Shown here: positions 56,301-64,000 of the stretch, in pieces | Position numbering within the stretch: position 1 is the first letter of the stretch | How the letters are laid out: every line of letters begins with the position of its first letter | Assembly: GCA_001310415.1 (NCBI GenBank) | Contig: BAXE01000006.1 | Location: 184,242 to 248,241, forward strand | Origin: Enterovibrio sp. JCM 19048 | GTDB taxonomy: Bacteria > Pseudomonadota > Gammaproteobacteria > Enterobacterales > Vibrionaceae | DNA length: 64,000 bases | Direction: 5' to 3' | Position numbers and translations under genes: made by a program | Notes under the pieces: model-generated | What the model was told of the DNA's origin: nothing | Seen by the model: only the letters and a program-made list of their open reading frames with translations | Database searches by the model: none

Positions 56301-56478
56301 GGTATGGTTCCGTTGCTGCCCGATGTGTTCTTCAAACCCATGGCGGTGACCATTATGTTTGGTCTGGGTTTTGCTACCGTACTAACTGATTGTTGTGCCT
56401 GTGCTTTACCGGTTGTTCTATAAGATTGAATACCATCCTGCACCGGCGAACTTCACCGAAGCCAAACCTGCTCAATGA
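53386..56478 (+). CDS. RND efflux pump (VexK-like), frameshifted
   Basis: About 1030 residues, the usual RND length, spread over at least seven frames (breaks near 53710, 53910, 54150, 55245, 55600, 55930 and 56390). It has the first helix NNKVISWMLTLIFLIGGTTS, the proton-relay TM4 sequence IALGMLVDNAIVVVEG with its Asp, two large periplasmic loops, and the C-terminal bundle ending with GLGFATVLTLIVVPVLYRLF after repair. The pump exports drugs or bile-type compounds with a TolC partner encoded elsewhere. Co-transcribed with the two adaptors. Frame breaks are treated as sequence errors. Confidence 0.85.
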
Positions 56479-56510
56479 GTTAGGTATACCTTTAGGAAAA
56501 CGCGCAATAA

Positions 56511-56551
56511 AAAACGCCACCTCCATCAGTTACGATTGGGGTGGCGTTTTT
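56511..56551. terminator. Bidirectional terminator between pump and ybiT
   Basis: AAAACGCCACC and GGTGGCGTTTT form an 11-bp stem with an 18-base loop; T runs on both sides. Confidence 0.85.
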
Positions 56552-56585
56552 GTCTCTATCTAGCTAACTAAAAGCGCGGGGCGGC

Positions 56586-58189
56586 TTATGCCACATTCAG
56601 AAGTTTTTGCTGGTGGGCAAGGTACTCATCGTAGGTGCCCTGGAAATAATCCAGCTTCTTGTCTTTGATCTCGATGATTGAGGTCGCCAGTGATGACACA
56701 AACTCGCGGTCGTGGCTGACGAAAATCAGGGTGCCTGGATATACTTTCAGCGCACTGTTCAGCGCTTCAATCGCCTCCATGTCCATGTGGTTGGTTGGTT
56801 CGTCCATCACCAGCACGTTGATGTCTTGCATCATCAGCTTGCCGAAGATCAGGCGGTTTTTCTCACCACCCGAGCAGTTCTTGGCTTTCTTGTTTACGTC
56901 ATCTTCGGTGAACAGCAAACGGCCGAGAATCGCGCGCACAATCAGGTCGTTGTGCTTGGCGGTACGCCATTGTGAAATCCACTCGTAGATAGTCATGTCG
57001 TTGTCGAAATCGGCGGTGCAATCCTGCGGGCAGTAGCCAACAGACGCATTCTCTGCCCATTTCACCACGCCCTTGGTTTGTTCCAGTTCGTTAACCAGGC
57101 AGCGCAGCAGGGTAGTTTTACCCACACCGTTCTCACCAATAACCGCCAGGCGAGAGCCCGCTTCCAGCAGCAGGTTACCGTTTTCAAACAGCATTTCGCC
57201 GTCATAACCGTGACCCAGTTCGAACAGTTCCAGCGCCTGACGGTGCAGTTTCTTGCCTTCGCCAAAATCGATTGAAGGCTGATACGGCTGGAGGTTTTCA
57301 CTTCATCCAGTTTGATCTTTTCCATGCGTTTCGCACGTGAACTTGCCAGTTTCGCTTTCGATGCGTTCGCACCAAAGCGGTTGACGAACTCTTGCAGTTC
57401 GCTGATTTCAGCCGCTTTCTTGGCGTTGCTAGCAAGCAGTTGCTCACGTTGCAGACCAGACGCTTCAAGGAAGTAATCGTAGTTACCTGGGTAAATGCGT
57501 AGCTCGCCGTAGTCGATGTCTGCCATGTGGGTACACACGGTATTCAGGAAGTGACGGTCGTGCGAGATGATGATCATGGTGCACTTACGCTGGCTCAGTT
57601 CTTCTGCCAGCCAGCCGATGGTGTGGATATCCAAGTTGTTCGTCGGTTCGTCGAGCAGCAGGATATCTGGGTTGGCAAACAGCGCCTGTGCCAGCAGCAC
57701 TCGCAGTTTCCAACCTGGGGCAACTTGCTGCATCAAGCCGAAGTGGAAGCTTTCTTCGATACCCGCTTTGATAAGGATATCGCCCGCGCGGCTTTCTGCG
57801 GTGTAGCCGTCCATTTCCGCGAATTCGCTTTCAAGCTCGGCCACTTTCATGCCGTCTTCTTCGCTCATTTCCGGCAGGGAATAGATGCGATCACGCTCTT
57901 GCTTCACTTCCCACAGCTTTTTGTCACCCATGATGACCACGTCAATTACGTTGAAGCTTTCAAACGCGAACTGATCCTGGCTCAACACGCCCAACTTCAA
58001 CCCCGGGGTGATCGACACGTTGCCAGAGCTTGGCGTCAGTGCGCCGCTCAGGATTTTCATAAAGGTCGATTTGCCACAGCCATTAGCGCCAATCAGGCCA
58101 TAACGGTTACCGTTGCCAAATTTTGCCGAGATGTTTTCAAACAACGGCTCCGCGCCAAATTGCATGGTGATGTTAGCGGTTGAAATCAA
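56586..58189 (-). CDS. ybiT: YbiT: ABC-F ribosome-associated ATPase, one frameshift
   Basis: About 534 residues after adding one C near 57290, where [15 protein letters not shown] is expected. Two ABC domains: GANGCGKST and DEPTNNLD in the first, [17 protein letters not shown] and DEPTNHMD in the second, joined by a charged arm linker ([20 protein letters not shown]). It aligns along its length with E. coli YbiT, including the degenerate first signature ([13 protein letters not shown]). ABC-F proteins act on the ribosome E site. The start is taken as the TTG at 58189 ([20 protein letters not shown]), eight bases after AGGAA. Confidence 0.9.
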
Positions 58190-58366
58190 AGACGTATTCC
58201 TAGGTGAATGAAAGAGGGTGTTCAGAGCGCCAGACCAGCTTGCGCGAACAAACAGGCGGCGAATTATACAGACTATATTTGGATTTAACAGATGGAGGCC
58301 GCAGAGCTTTTTAAAGCACGGTTTTGTTCCGCCCAAAGTGGCGCTTCTACTGGGGGGCTTAGAATG

Positions 58367-58395
58367 AAAACGCCACCCGAATGGGGGTGGCGTTT
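58367..58395 (-). terminator. Terminator after the depolymerase-like gene
   Basis: AAAACGCCACC and GGTGGCGTTT pair closely around a short loop, followed by TTTT on the minus strand. Confidence 0.8.
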
Positions 58396-58412
58396 AGGCA
58401 ACGAACGAGACC

Positions 58413-59454
58413 TTAAGAGGCATCCGGGTTTTTCAGCAGGTGCTTCACCATATTATTGACCGCCTTCATTTGCAGCCCGGATTTGTAGGAGTAGTCGGGG
58501 CGGGTGTAACCCCACCAGTCCCAACAGCCTTTCGGGTTCAACAGCAGTCGGGTTTTCGCCTGGGGATAAAGCACGATGATGTTATTGGCATCAGCACTCG
58601 TTTAGCCCCACCTCTTTCGCATATTCATCGCCCAATGTGTCTTTGTTCTGCTGGCATCCATGGAAAGCAACATGCACTTTGCAGCCTTTTTCTTTGGTGC
58701 AGCTGTCGGGCACAAACACAAAGCCTTGTTCATCCATGCTGGCCAGGGTGCTGTCTACAAAAGGGCGTTGGTCGAACCGCAGAAGTTTACCGGGTTTTCT
58801 GGGCGCTTCTTTGTCCAATGGACCGACAATCCAAGACAGCATTTCGCCTGCGCTGTCGTAGTTACAGTTGTTGATATAGGGGCTTTTCGTTGTGTTACAC
58901 CCGTTGCCAAATTCGTCGGTTACAAAGGCGTGTCCTGCGGGAATCGTATCGACAAAAGTGATGTTATCCCCGGAATTCACCTGTTTGTAGTATTCATTCA
59001 CCGCTTTCATGGTGACAGGCTTTACCGTTGGGTCTTCGGTGCCGCTGAACAACCATATTTTCTGATTGGCCAGGTTGCTTATGTCGTCAATGTGCCTTTC
59101 TTTCTCACGCTTGCGGGTTATCGCCAGCAGGCTGTCGACATCCGCGCCCTTTTCCATGCAGTGGAATGCGCGGGAAATGCTGGTCAGGCTGGCGAAAGGG
59201 TCTTTCGGGTCAAAGCTCAGCACGTTGACGCAGTCATAAGGAATGCCCGCAATCACACCAACACCTTTCACTTCTGAAGAATAAGCGACGCCGTATTGCA
59301 CCGCCATTGCGCCACCGGAAGACAAGCCAGAAACCGTCACGGTTTCACTGTCTGCACCAAGTTGAGGGAGGGACGTTGCTTTAAGGTCATCTGCAAACGT
59401 GGCAAGGCTAAAAAGCAGCGATGACATGAACAGAGTGCAGGTTATTGTCTTCAT
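58413..59454 (-). CDS. PHB-depolymerase-like secreted esterase, frameshifted
   Basis: About 347 residues after one break near 58600. A signal peptide (TLFMSSLLFSLATFADD) is followed by the alpha/beta-hydrolase core: lipase box VSGLSSGGAMAV, PAGHAFVTDEFGNGC, a disulfide-rich middle and VAFHGCQQNKDTLGDEYAKE. After repair the end reads ADANNIIVLYPQAKTRLLLN and GCWDWWGY. This is the PHB depolymerase/esterase PhaZ-like family, although related enzymes cleave other esters. It probably acts in the periplasm or outside. Its start codon lies inside the first of two 91-bp direct repeats. Confidence 0.82.
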
Positions 59455-59540
59455 CTAAATCCCTTAAATGTTGAAGCCAAATCGGTTGTTGTGTGTAAAG
59501 CAGAATAGGAGCTGACACGCTTATTTTGACGCTGCCCAAT
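59450..59540. repeat. Direct repeat, copy 1, 5' end of the depolymerase gene
   Basis: The first 91 bp of the depolymerase upstream region, including its start codon. Copy 2 lies at 60660-60750 in the same orientation, differing at about six positions (for example GTGTGTAAAG against GTGTGTGAAG, TTATTTTGAC against TTGTTTTGAC). The copies enclose the qnr gene. Confidence 0.85.
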
Positions 59541-59748
59541 CTTGTATAGGAAGTGGGATTACTGGTGTCAATTTTGTTGGGCATATTTTGCTTCGGTGCC
59601 AACAGACGGGCTATAAAAATTGTGGATTCAATAGGGACAAAAGTGAGCTAGAGGCATTGCTCTAGCTCGGGTGATTTAGATTAGAAAATGTATTGATGCC
59701 GCATATAGCCTATCTTGTTTGCGGCCTTCAGCAGGTATTCATAAGCAT

Positions 59749-60405
59749 CTAGTCAGGAAAAACAATAATACCCAGTGCTTCGAGAAGTTGTTCTTGCTGC
59801 CAAGCCGCAATTTTGATGCCTGATGTATCGACTTTGCGGGGATCTAAACCGTCGAGTTCAGCGTGGCATAAATTGGCACCCTGTAGGCTAAATTGCCCCC
59901 AGACATCTTCGGAAAAAACACCTCGACTTAAGTCTGACTCTTTCAGTGATGCACCCGCTAGGTGAGTACCTATCCACCGATTCTCAAACAGCTCACATTT
60001 TTCTAAACAAACTCGCTCCATATTGGCATAGGAAAGGTTACATCCAGTAATAAAGGCTGAGCAAAAGTACATACGATTACTCACTTGATTGGCAAAGTTT
60101 GCTCGGGAAAAGTTGGCACCTTTTAAATCACACTCACGTAACTCAATACCGTAGCAATTGGCGTTACTGAAGTTTGCCATCGCAAGTTGGCATTGTTGGA
60201 AACTTGCATCGCGAAGATCTGCGACATCAAAGTGGCAGCCTTCGATATCCCCCTGTTCAATGAACTTGCAGTTAACGAATGTCGCATCGCGCAAGTTAGC
60301 ACGTCGAAAGTCGCAGCGAATAAAAGTGCAAGCAGTGAACGTGAGAGCACTTAAGTCTTTATGTGAAAAGTTGTGGTACCGATAAGTATGATTGTAGGTT
60401 TCCAT
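59749..60405 (-). CDS. qnr: Qnr pentapeptide-repeat protein (quinolone protection)
   Basis: 218 residues, the Qnr length, made of pentapeptide repeats A(D/N)LxX from start to end. Qnr-specific features: FRRANLRDATFVNCKFIEQG in loop region A, GCHFDVADLRDASFQQCQLA, ANCYGIELRECDLKGANFSR, MYFCSAFITGCNLSYANMER and the end LDGLDPRKVDTSGIKIAAWQ, followed by LLEALGIIVFPD. Qnr folds into a right-handed beta-helix that mimics DNA, binds gyrase and topoisomerase IV and reduces quinolone inhibition. It resembles QnrA/QnrB and chromosomal Vibrionaceae homologues more than generic pentapeptide proteins. Start chosen at 60405, with AAGGAG upstream. I see no LexA box. It lies between two direct repeats. Intact. 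Confidence 0.9.
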   Translation of the reverse strand: METYNHTYRYHNFSHKDLSALTFTACTFIRCDFRRANLRDATFVNCKFIEQGDIEGCHFDVADLRDASFQQCQLAMANFSNANCYGIELRECDLKGANFSRANFANQVSNRMYFCSAFITGCNLSYANMERVCLEKCELFENRWIGTHLAGASLKESDLSRGVFSEDVWGQFSLQGANLCHAELDGLDPRKVDTSGIKIAAWQQEQLLEALGIIVFPD

Positions 60406-60969
60406 GAGGTCTCCTTGCTGAACTGAAAGCAAGACTACCATTATGCTTATGCGAAGACATTAAAATAAAATCCCATAAAATCAAATATTTTAAAACCCTT
60501 CGATTTGCCTGTTTTAAGGGGTCAAATTGGTACGTAGCGGGCCTATCGCTCTTGCCTTAATACGCGGCGCCGTTGAAAAAAGTTATTCGCTTTACATTGG
60601 GGTAGGCGAGCTGAGCTTTATTCGGTAGTTCTTTAAGGTGACTGTCCTTTTATTCCCATTTCATCTAAATCCCTTAAATGTTGAAGCCAAATCGGTTGTT
60701 GTGTGTGAAGCAGAACAGGAGCTGACACGCTTGTTTTGACGCTTCTCAATACCCTCCGAAACACTGAACATTTTGAAATGTGAACTAATATCAAAATTGA
60801 TACCAATTCCCTATTTTGAGTTTCTAATTCATTTAGGGGCAGTTGATGTCCTCAACGACACAATCTGTGGTGACGGTAATTGCTTTTCCAAGCGAGTTGC
60901 GGTGCGTGATTTAGTGTGTATTTCTCCGTATAGCCTGATAGTTGCGCTGTGGGAATGAGGTGAAAATCT
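60406..60969. other. 564-bp intergenic region upstream of qnr
   Basis: AT-rich stretches and the second copy of the direct repeat (60660-60750). A short open stretch on the plus strand at 60773-60958 is not convincing as a gene. No transposase, terminal repeat or tRNA is present. The qnr promoter should lie within the first 100 bp. Confidence 0.6.
60660..60750. repeat. Direct repeat, copy 2, upstream of qnr
   Basis: Second copy of the 91-bp sequence at 59450-59540, same orientation, 1210 bp away. The flanking bases diverge at once on both sides, so the repeat boundaries are sharp. Here it has no coding function. Confidence 0.85.
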
Positions 60970-62385
60970 ATGAATAAGCTCATCCCTTTGGGGTTTTTGA
61001 GTATGTTTTTTTCGACTTTGGGTCATGCTGCTATGGAAGACGGTAAATGGGGTTCTGCACAAGTTTTTGATGTTCAACGGTCACCCGCCTTTCCCGTCGC
61101 AAACTCGTCATTCACTGTCTCAAACATGGCTTTGCCCTATGACAGTACCCCTACTCAATATTCGATACTCACTACCCAGTATGTCACTGTTGAAGATATT
61201 GACCCGGCGCCAAGCACATGTGATTACCGAATCGTTCTCCGCGATCAAAATGGCAATTTTGTCCGAGAGATTCAACCCGGCGGTGATATTTACGGATTGG
61301 GAGATGAGGGCTTTCTTCATGTGTCTAACCCCGGAAGTTTCGGCACGTTTTTCGCGAATCAAAGCGGGTTTAATTTGGGGGACAGCCTGACCTACACACC
61401 TGACACCGCCCTGGCTTTGTGCACGGAAGTTGAAGCTTACTCTGCAAATGGAACGCCAACATCTTCCGCTGGACCAATCGATCAGGCCCCTAAGATATCC
61501 GGTACACCTTCAACAACGAATATTGGGCTTGATTACCGTTTTGTTCCTGTTGTTGTGGATGTAGACACCGCACAAAGCGCACTGGTCTTTTCTATTGTGA
61601 ATAAACCGGATTGGATGACCTTTGATACGGCAACGGGGGAGCTTTACGGTATCCCTATCGAAAGCGGCGTGTATGAAAACATCGTGATTTCAGTGACGGA
61701 CGGCTCGAGTACCGTCAGTCTTGCGCCTTTTTCCATTACAGTCGACATAGAAGGTGCCGGAGAGATCAGAACGTCGTTGTCAGGTGGTGCGTTTCCCATT
61801 TGGTCAGCATTTTTTCTTGGGGGGATTGCCTTTTATAGAAACGCTCGGCGGTTGCTTTCTTTGGCGTCCCTGGCAGTAGTGATTCCCTTCTCAGGCTTTG
61901 CAAGCGAGAAAGATGATATCTACGTTGGCGCTGATATTGGCTACGCCAGGGTCAAACCTGACGTTGCAGCCATTGGCTACTCCAGGGGAAAAAACAGTGA
62001 TTGGCTCTATTCCTTCGAGCGGGCTATTTACTGAATGAAGTCTGGAGGATAGAGGGCGGTATCTCCAGAGTCGACAATTTCGGTATTGTTGGGCCACGCA
62101 GAGTTTCATTGGATTACAACGTCTATACATTGAGTGCTGGCTACACGCTGGAAGTTGATGATTGGTCGCCGTACGCGAAACTTGGGATATCCCACTTTGA
62201 CGTAAGATCTGCCAGTCCATTGGTGAAGCAAAGTAACGATACACAAATCTATGCGGCGGCAGGGACGACCCTTTGGAAATCAGAAAAGCAGCTTTTTGGC
62301 AGAGCTAAGGCGGTACTCGGGAGATCTTCATTCCTTCACAATTGGCTTTGAATACAAATTCGGCACCGAGAAACAGCAAGATTAG
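60970..62385 (+). CDS. Ig-like surface protein fused in frame to an OMP beta-barrel domain, frameshifted
   Basis: About 471 residues after two repairs (near 62020 and 62335). A signal peptide (MNKLIPLGFLSMFFSTLGHA) leads to a beta-rich region and a putative Ig-like (He_PIG-type) domain (FVPVVVDVDTAQ, FSIVNKPDWMTFDTATGELY). Then comes a Gly-Gly-hydrophobic-Arg-Arg segment (LSGGAFPIWSAFFLGGIAFY followed by RNARR), like a GlyGly-CTERM sorting tail, which is followed without a stop by a signal-like helix (LLSLASLAVVIPFSGFA) and an OMP beta-barrel (DDIYVGADIGYARV, FTIGFEYKFGTEKQQD). It may be two genes merged by an error or a real fusion. Confidence 0.6.
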
Positions 62386-62512
62386 CCAAAATGTCTATTT
62401 AATATTTGGCTGGAAGAGGCCGCCTTTTAAAAGCCGGGTCAATGGCAAGGTTTCGAACGGCAACCTCTGTGGGCTCAAGCTTCATAGTGGTGTCACGGTG
62501 AAATAGAGATCA

Positions 62513-62546
62513 AACGGTCTTGATTGGCCTACCTCACAAGACCGTT
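62513..62546. terminator. Hairpin between surface-protein and carboxypeptidase genes
   Basis: AACGGTCTTG and CAAGACCGTT form a perfect 10-bp stem with a 14-base loop. T content after it is modest on the plus strand. Confidence 0.5.
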
Positions 62547-62574
62547 GGGTTCTTTAGCCAAAGGCATTCTTTGA

Positions 62575-63698
62575 TCAAAGCTTCGGCAATGTCGCCCAAA
62601 TCGCGGCCAGCATATCGCTGCCGAATGCGGCGCTGCGCTGTGGAGACCAACCATAAACTTCATCCGGTTGGTCGTTGTGATCTTTAAATGGCATTTCGAC
62701 CGTGTAAGACAAACACTTAAATTCCTCTGCCACCCACTTTGAACCTACCGTCAGGTTTGCCTTGCCCGGCTCGCTTTTCGGGTAGCCGTGCTCGTCCTGA
62801 AACTCAGGGGTGATGGTCAACAACGCCTGCTTGAAGTGGTTTTCCTGCGCAGCCATTTTCTCGTCGTAAGAGGGGACGCCTTCGCTGCCTGCGACAAAGT
62901 TGTATGGAATCGCTTCATCGCCATGAATGTCGAGGAACATATCCACGCCGGTTTCCAGCATATGCTCTCGTACGTAGAACACTTCCGGGCTGCGCTCTAC
63001 AGAAGGCGTTTGCCATTCACGGTTCAGGTTCACACCAATTGCATTGTGGCGCAGGTGACCGCGAATGCTGCCGTCCGGGTTCATGTTGGGTACCACGCGG
63101 ATAACGGTATTCTCAATCAGCGCTTTGCCCACAGTGTCGGTTTCATCCAGCAGTCGCATCAACAGGCCTTCGATAAACCATTCCGCCATGGTTCGCCTGG
63201 GTGTTGGCGACCAATGATCCAGATATTTTTCTTGCCTTCCGCTGGCTCGCCAATGGTCAGCAGGCTGATGTCGTTGCCATCAATCGTTGCACCCAGGGTT
63301 TCCAGTTTGCAGGCATAGTGAGTCTGGGCGTTGTGCAGCAGATCCTGATGACGCTCGTAGGAATAAGGCGCGAAGTAAGCGAAATACATGGAGCTGGCTT
63401 CCGGGATCACCGAAAAGCGTAGGGTATCGCCATCAAATTCAGCCGGGATACGGAACCACTCATTGCGGTCATATGAAGCGACAACATCGTAATCCTTCCA
63501 ACCTTCCGGATAGGCAGATTTAGCCAGATCCAGAATTGAGAACTGGTGCAGTTCGGTGGAGGTGCTTTCCAAACGGAAATGGAACCATTGTGCAATATCA
63601 GTCTGGTTATCGGCAGGGATCGTCAGCTGGATATTGTCCGGTGAATCAGCAGAAACCACATTGATGTTTCCGCTTTCGAAGTTGCTGAAAATTTTCAT
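62575..63698 (-). CDS. M14-family zinc carboxypeptidase (CCP/Nna1-like), frameshifted
   Basis: About 374 residues after one repair near 63190. N-terminal Pepdidase_M14_N beta-sandwich (residues 1-115), then the catalytic domain: zinc motif RQHPGEP (H-x2-E), NMNPDGSIRGHLRHNAIGVN (substrate binding, with NLNREW), DIHGDE (third zinc ligand), and a general-base Glu in YTVEMPFKDH. No signal peptide, so cytoplasmic. This is the M14B cytosolic carboxypeptidase layout found in many marine gamma-proteobacteria; bacterial substrates are unknown. It reads toward the surface-protein gene with a hairpin between. Confidence 0.83.
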
Positions 63699-63869
63699 TT
63701 TTTATCGTGGTGTAGGGGAGTGTGAAAACCACATTAGCACAGTTTGAACGTCAACAAAGGGGGCGAGAGTGTGAGAATTTATAAATGTCTCAATATCCCC
63801 CTGACGCATTCCATCATTGAATTGTCGCAATCGCGTCGCTGATTCACCTCTCGGTTGGTTACTTTGGTA

Positions 63870-64000
63870 TATACCCAAACAATCTGGAGATGCTTGCATT
63901 CAGAGGTCATCAATGCGTTCAATTCGAGGCAAATTTTACGAGGAATAGTCGTTCTATTTCCGTGGAATTTAACGAAGAAGTGGACGCATTGATGCCCTCC
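63870..64000. repeat. MITE-like dispersed repeat, partial copy at right edge
   Basis: Begins TATACCCAAAC like the full copy at 17733-17998 and runs in the same direction. The internal hairpin (63908-63994) is 87 nt, the same length as in the first copy, with two substitutions. The right end lies beyond the window. Confidence 0.85.

Noticed and set aside
57527..58183. A 218-codon plus-strand open frame.
   Set aside because: Antisense to the first ATPase domain of YbiT, whose Walker motifs are unambiguous.
60406..60520. Search for a LexA box upstream of qnr, as in qnrB.
   Set aside because: No CTGT-N8-ACAG sequence is present, so SOS control is not supported.
60773..60958. A 61-codon plus-strand open frame just before the surface-protein gene.
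   Set aside because: No ribosome-binding site and no protein-like character; it overlaps the likely promoter region of the surface-protein gene.

Overview
The window looks like a chromosomal segment from a Vibrionaceae member; a Grimontia- or Enterovibrio-like genus is my guess, not a demonstration. Pointers are a complete regulatory half of a Vibrio-type syp (symbiosis/biofilm polysaccharide) locus, an RND pump with two periplasmic adaptors in the V. cholerae VexIJK arrangement, a chromosomal Qnr protein, and a short dispersed repeat of a kind I associate with Vibrionaceae. There are no rRNA or tRNA genes, no CRISPR array and no transposase or integrase gene.

Layout. 1-17 kb: a syp-type exopolysaccharide locus, mostly on the minus strand, in the order O-antigen-ligase-like gene, sypA, B, C, D, E, F, G, then (interrupted by a plus-strand NAD-dependent epimerase) sypH, I, J, running off the left edge. 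It combines a regulatory core (SypF hybrid kinase, SypG sigma54 activator, SypE kinase/phosphatase, SypA STAS antagonist), export parts (SypB, C, D) and glycosyltransferases. Four sigma54 -24/-12 sites with exact GG-N10-GC spacing precede sypA, sypH, the epimerase and the ligase gene, with a shared TCR-N3-TGACA motif upstream of three of them, so the whole block reads as one SypG regulon. 16.6-21.6 kb: an aspartoacylase-like deacylase with a YfcC-type transporter, and a Tat-exported PhoD phosphatase with a possible Pho box. 21.7-27.8 kb: accessory genes: a pRiA4b ORF-3-domain protein, a hipBA module with three operator-like palindromes, a truncated membrane-toxin C-terminus with a small membrane protein behind it, and a ClbS-like gene next to an attC-like hairpin. 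27.8-37 kb: an EamA exporter, two YjeM-like amino-acid permeases, and an ebgA-ebgC beta-galactosidase operon with ebgR. 37-39 kb: a glutaredoxin/RclC-like pair divergent from an RclR-like AraC regulator. 39.6-50.9 kb: small metabolic and repair functions (ABM monooxygenase, MDR oxidoreductase with LysR regulator, Blc lipocalin, SGNH hydrolase, formate-THF ligase, two EexN-like lipoproteins, two CNNM/CorC-like proteins). 51.2-58.2 kb: two adaptors plus an RND pump, then the ABC-F protein YbiT. 58.4-64 kb: a PHB-depolymerase-like secreted esterase, qnr between two 91-bp direct repeats, an Ig-like/beta-barrel surface protein, an M14 carboxypeptidase and a second copy of the dispersed repeat.

Quality caution. 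About half of the long genes are broken by single-base frameshifts, and in the cases I traced one added base (usually in a short homopolymer) restores a normal family sequence. Housekeeping-type genes such as fhs and ybiT are affected too. I treat these as consensus errors and give each gene its reconstructed extent.
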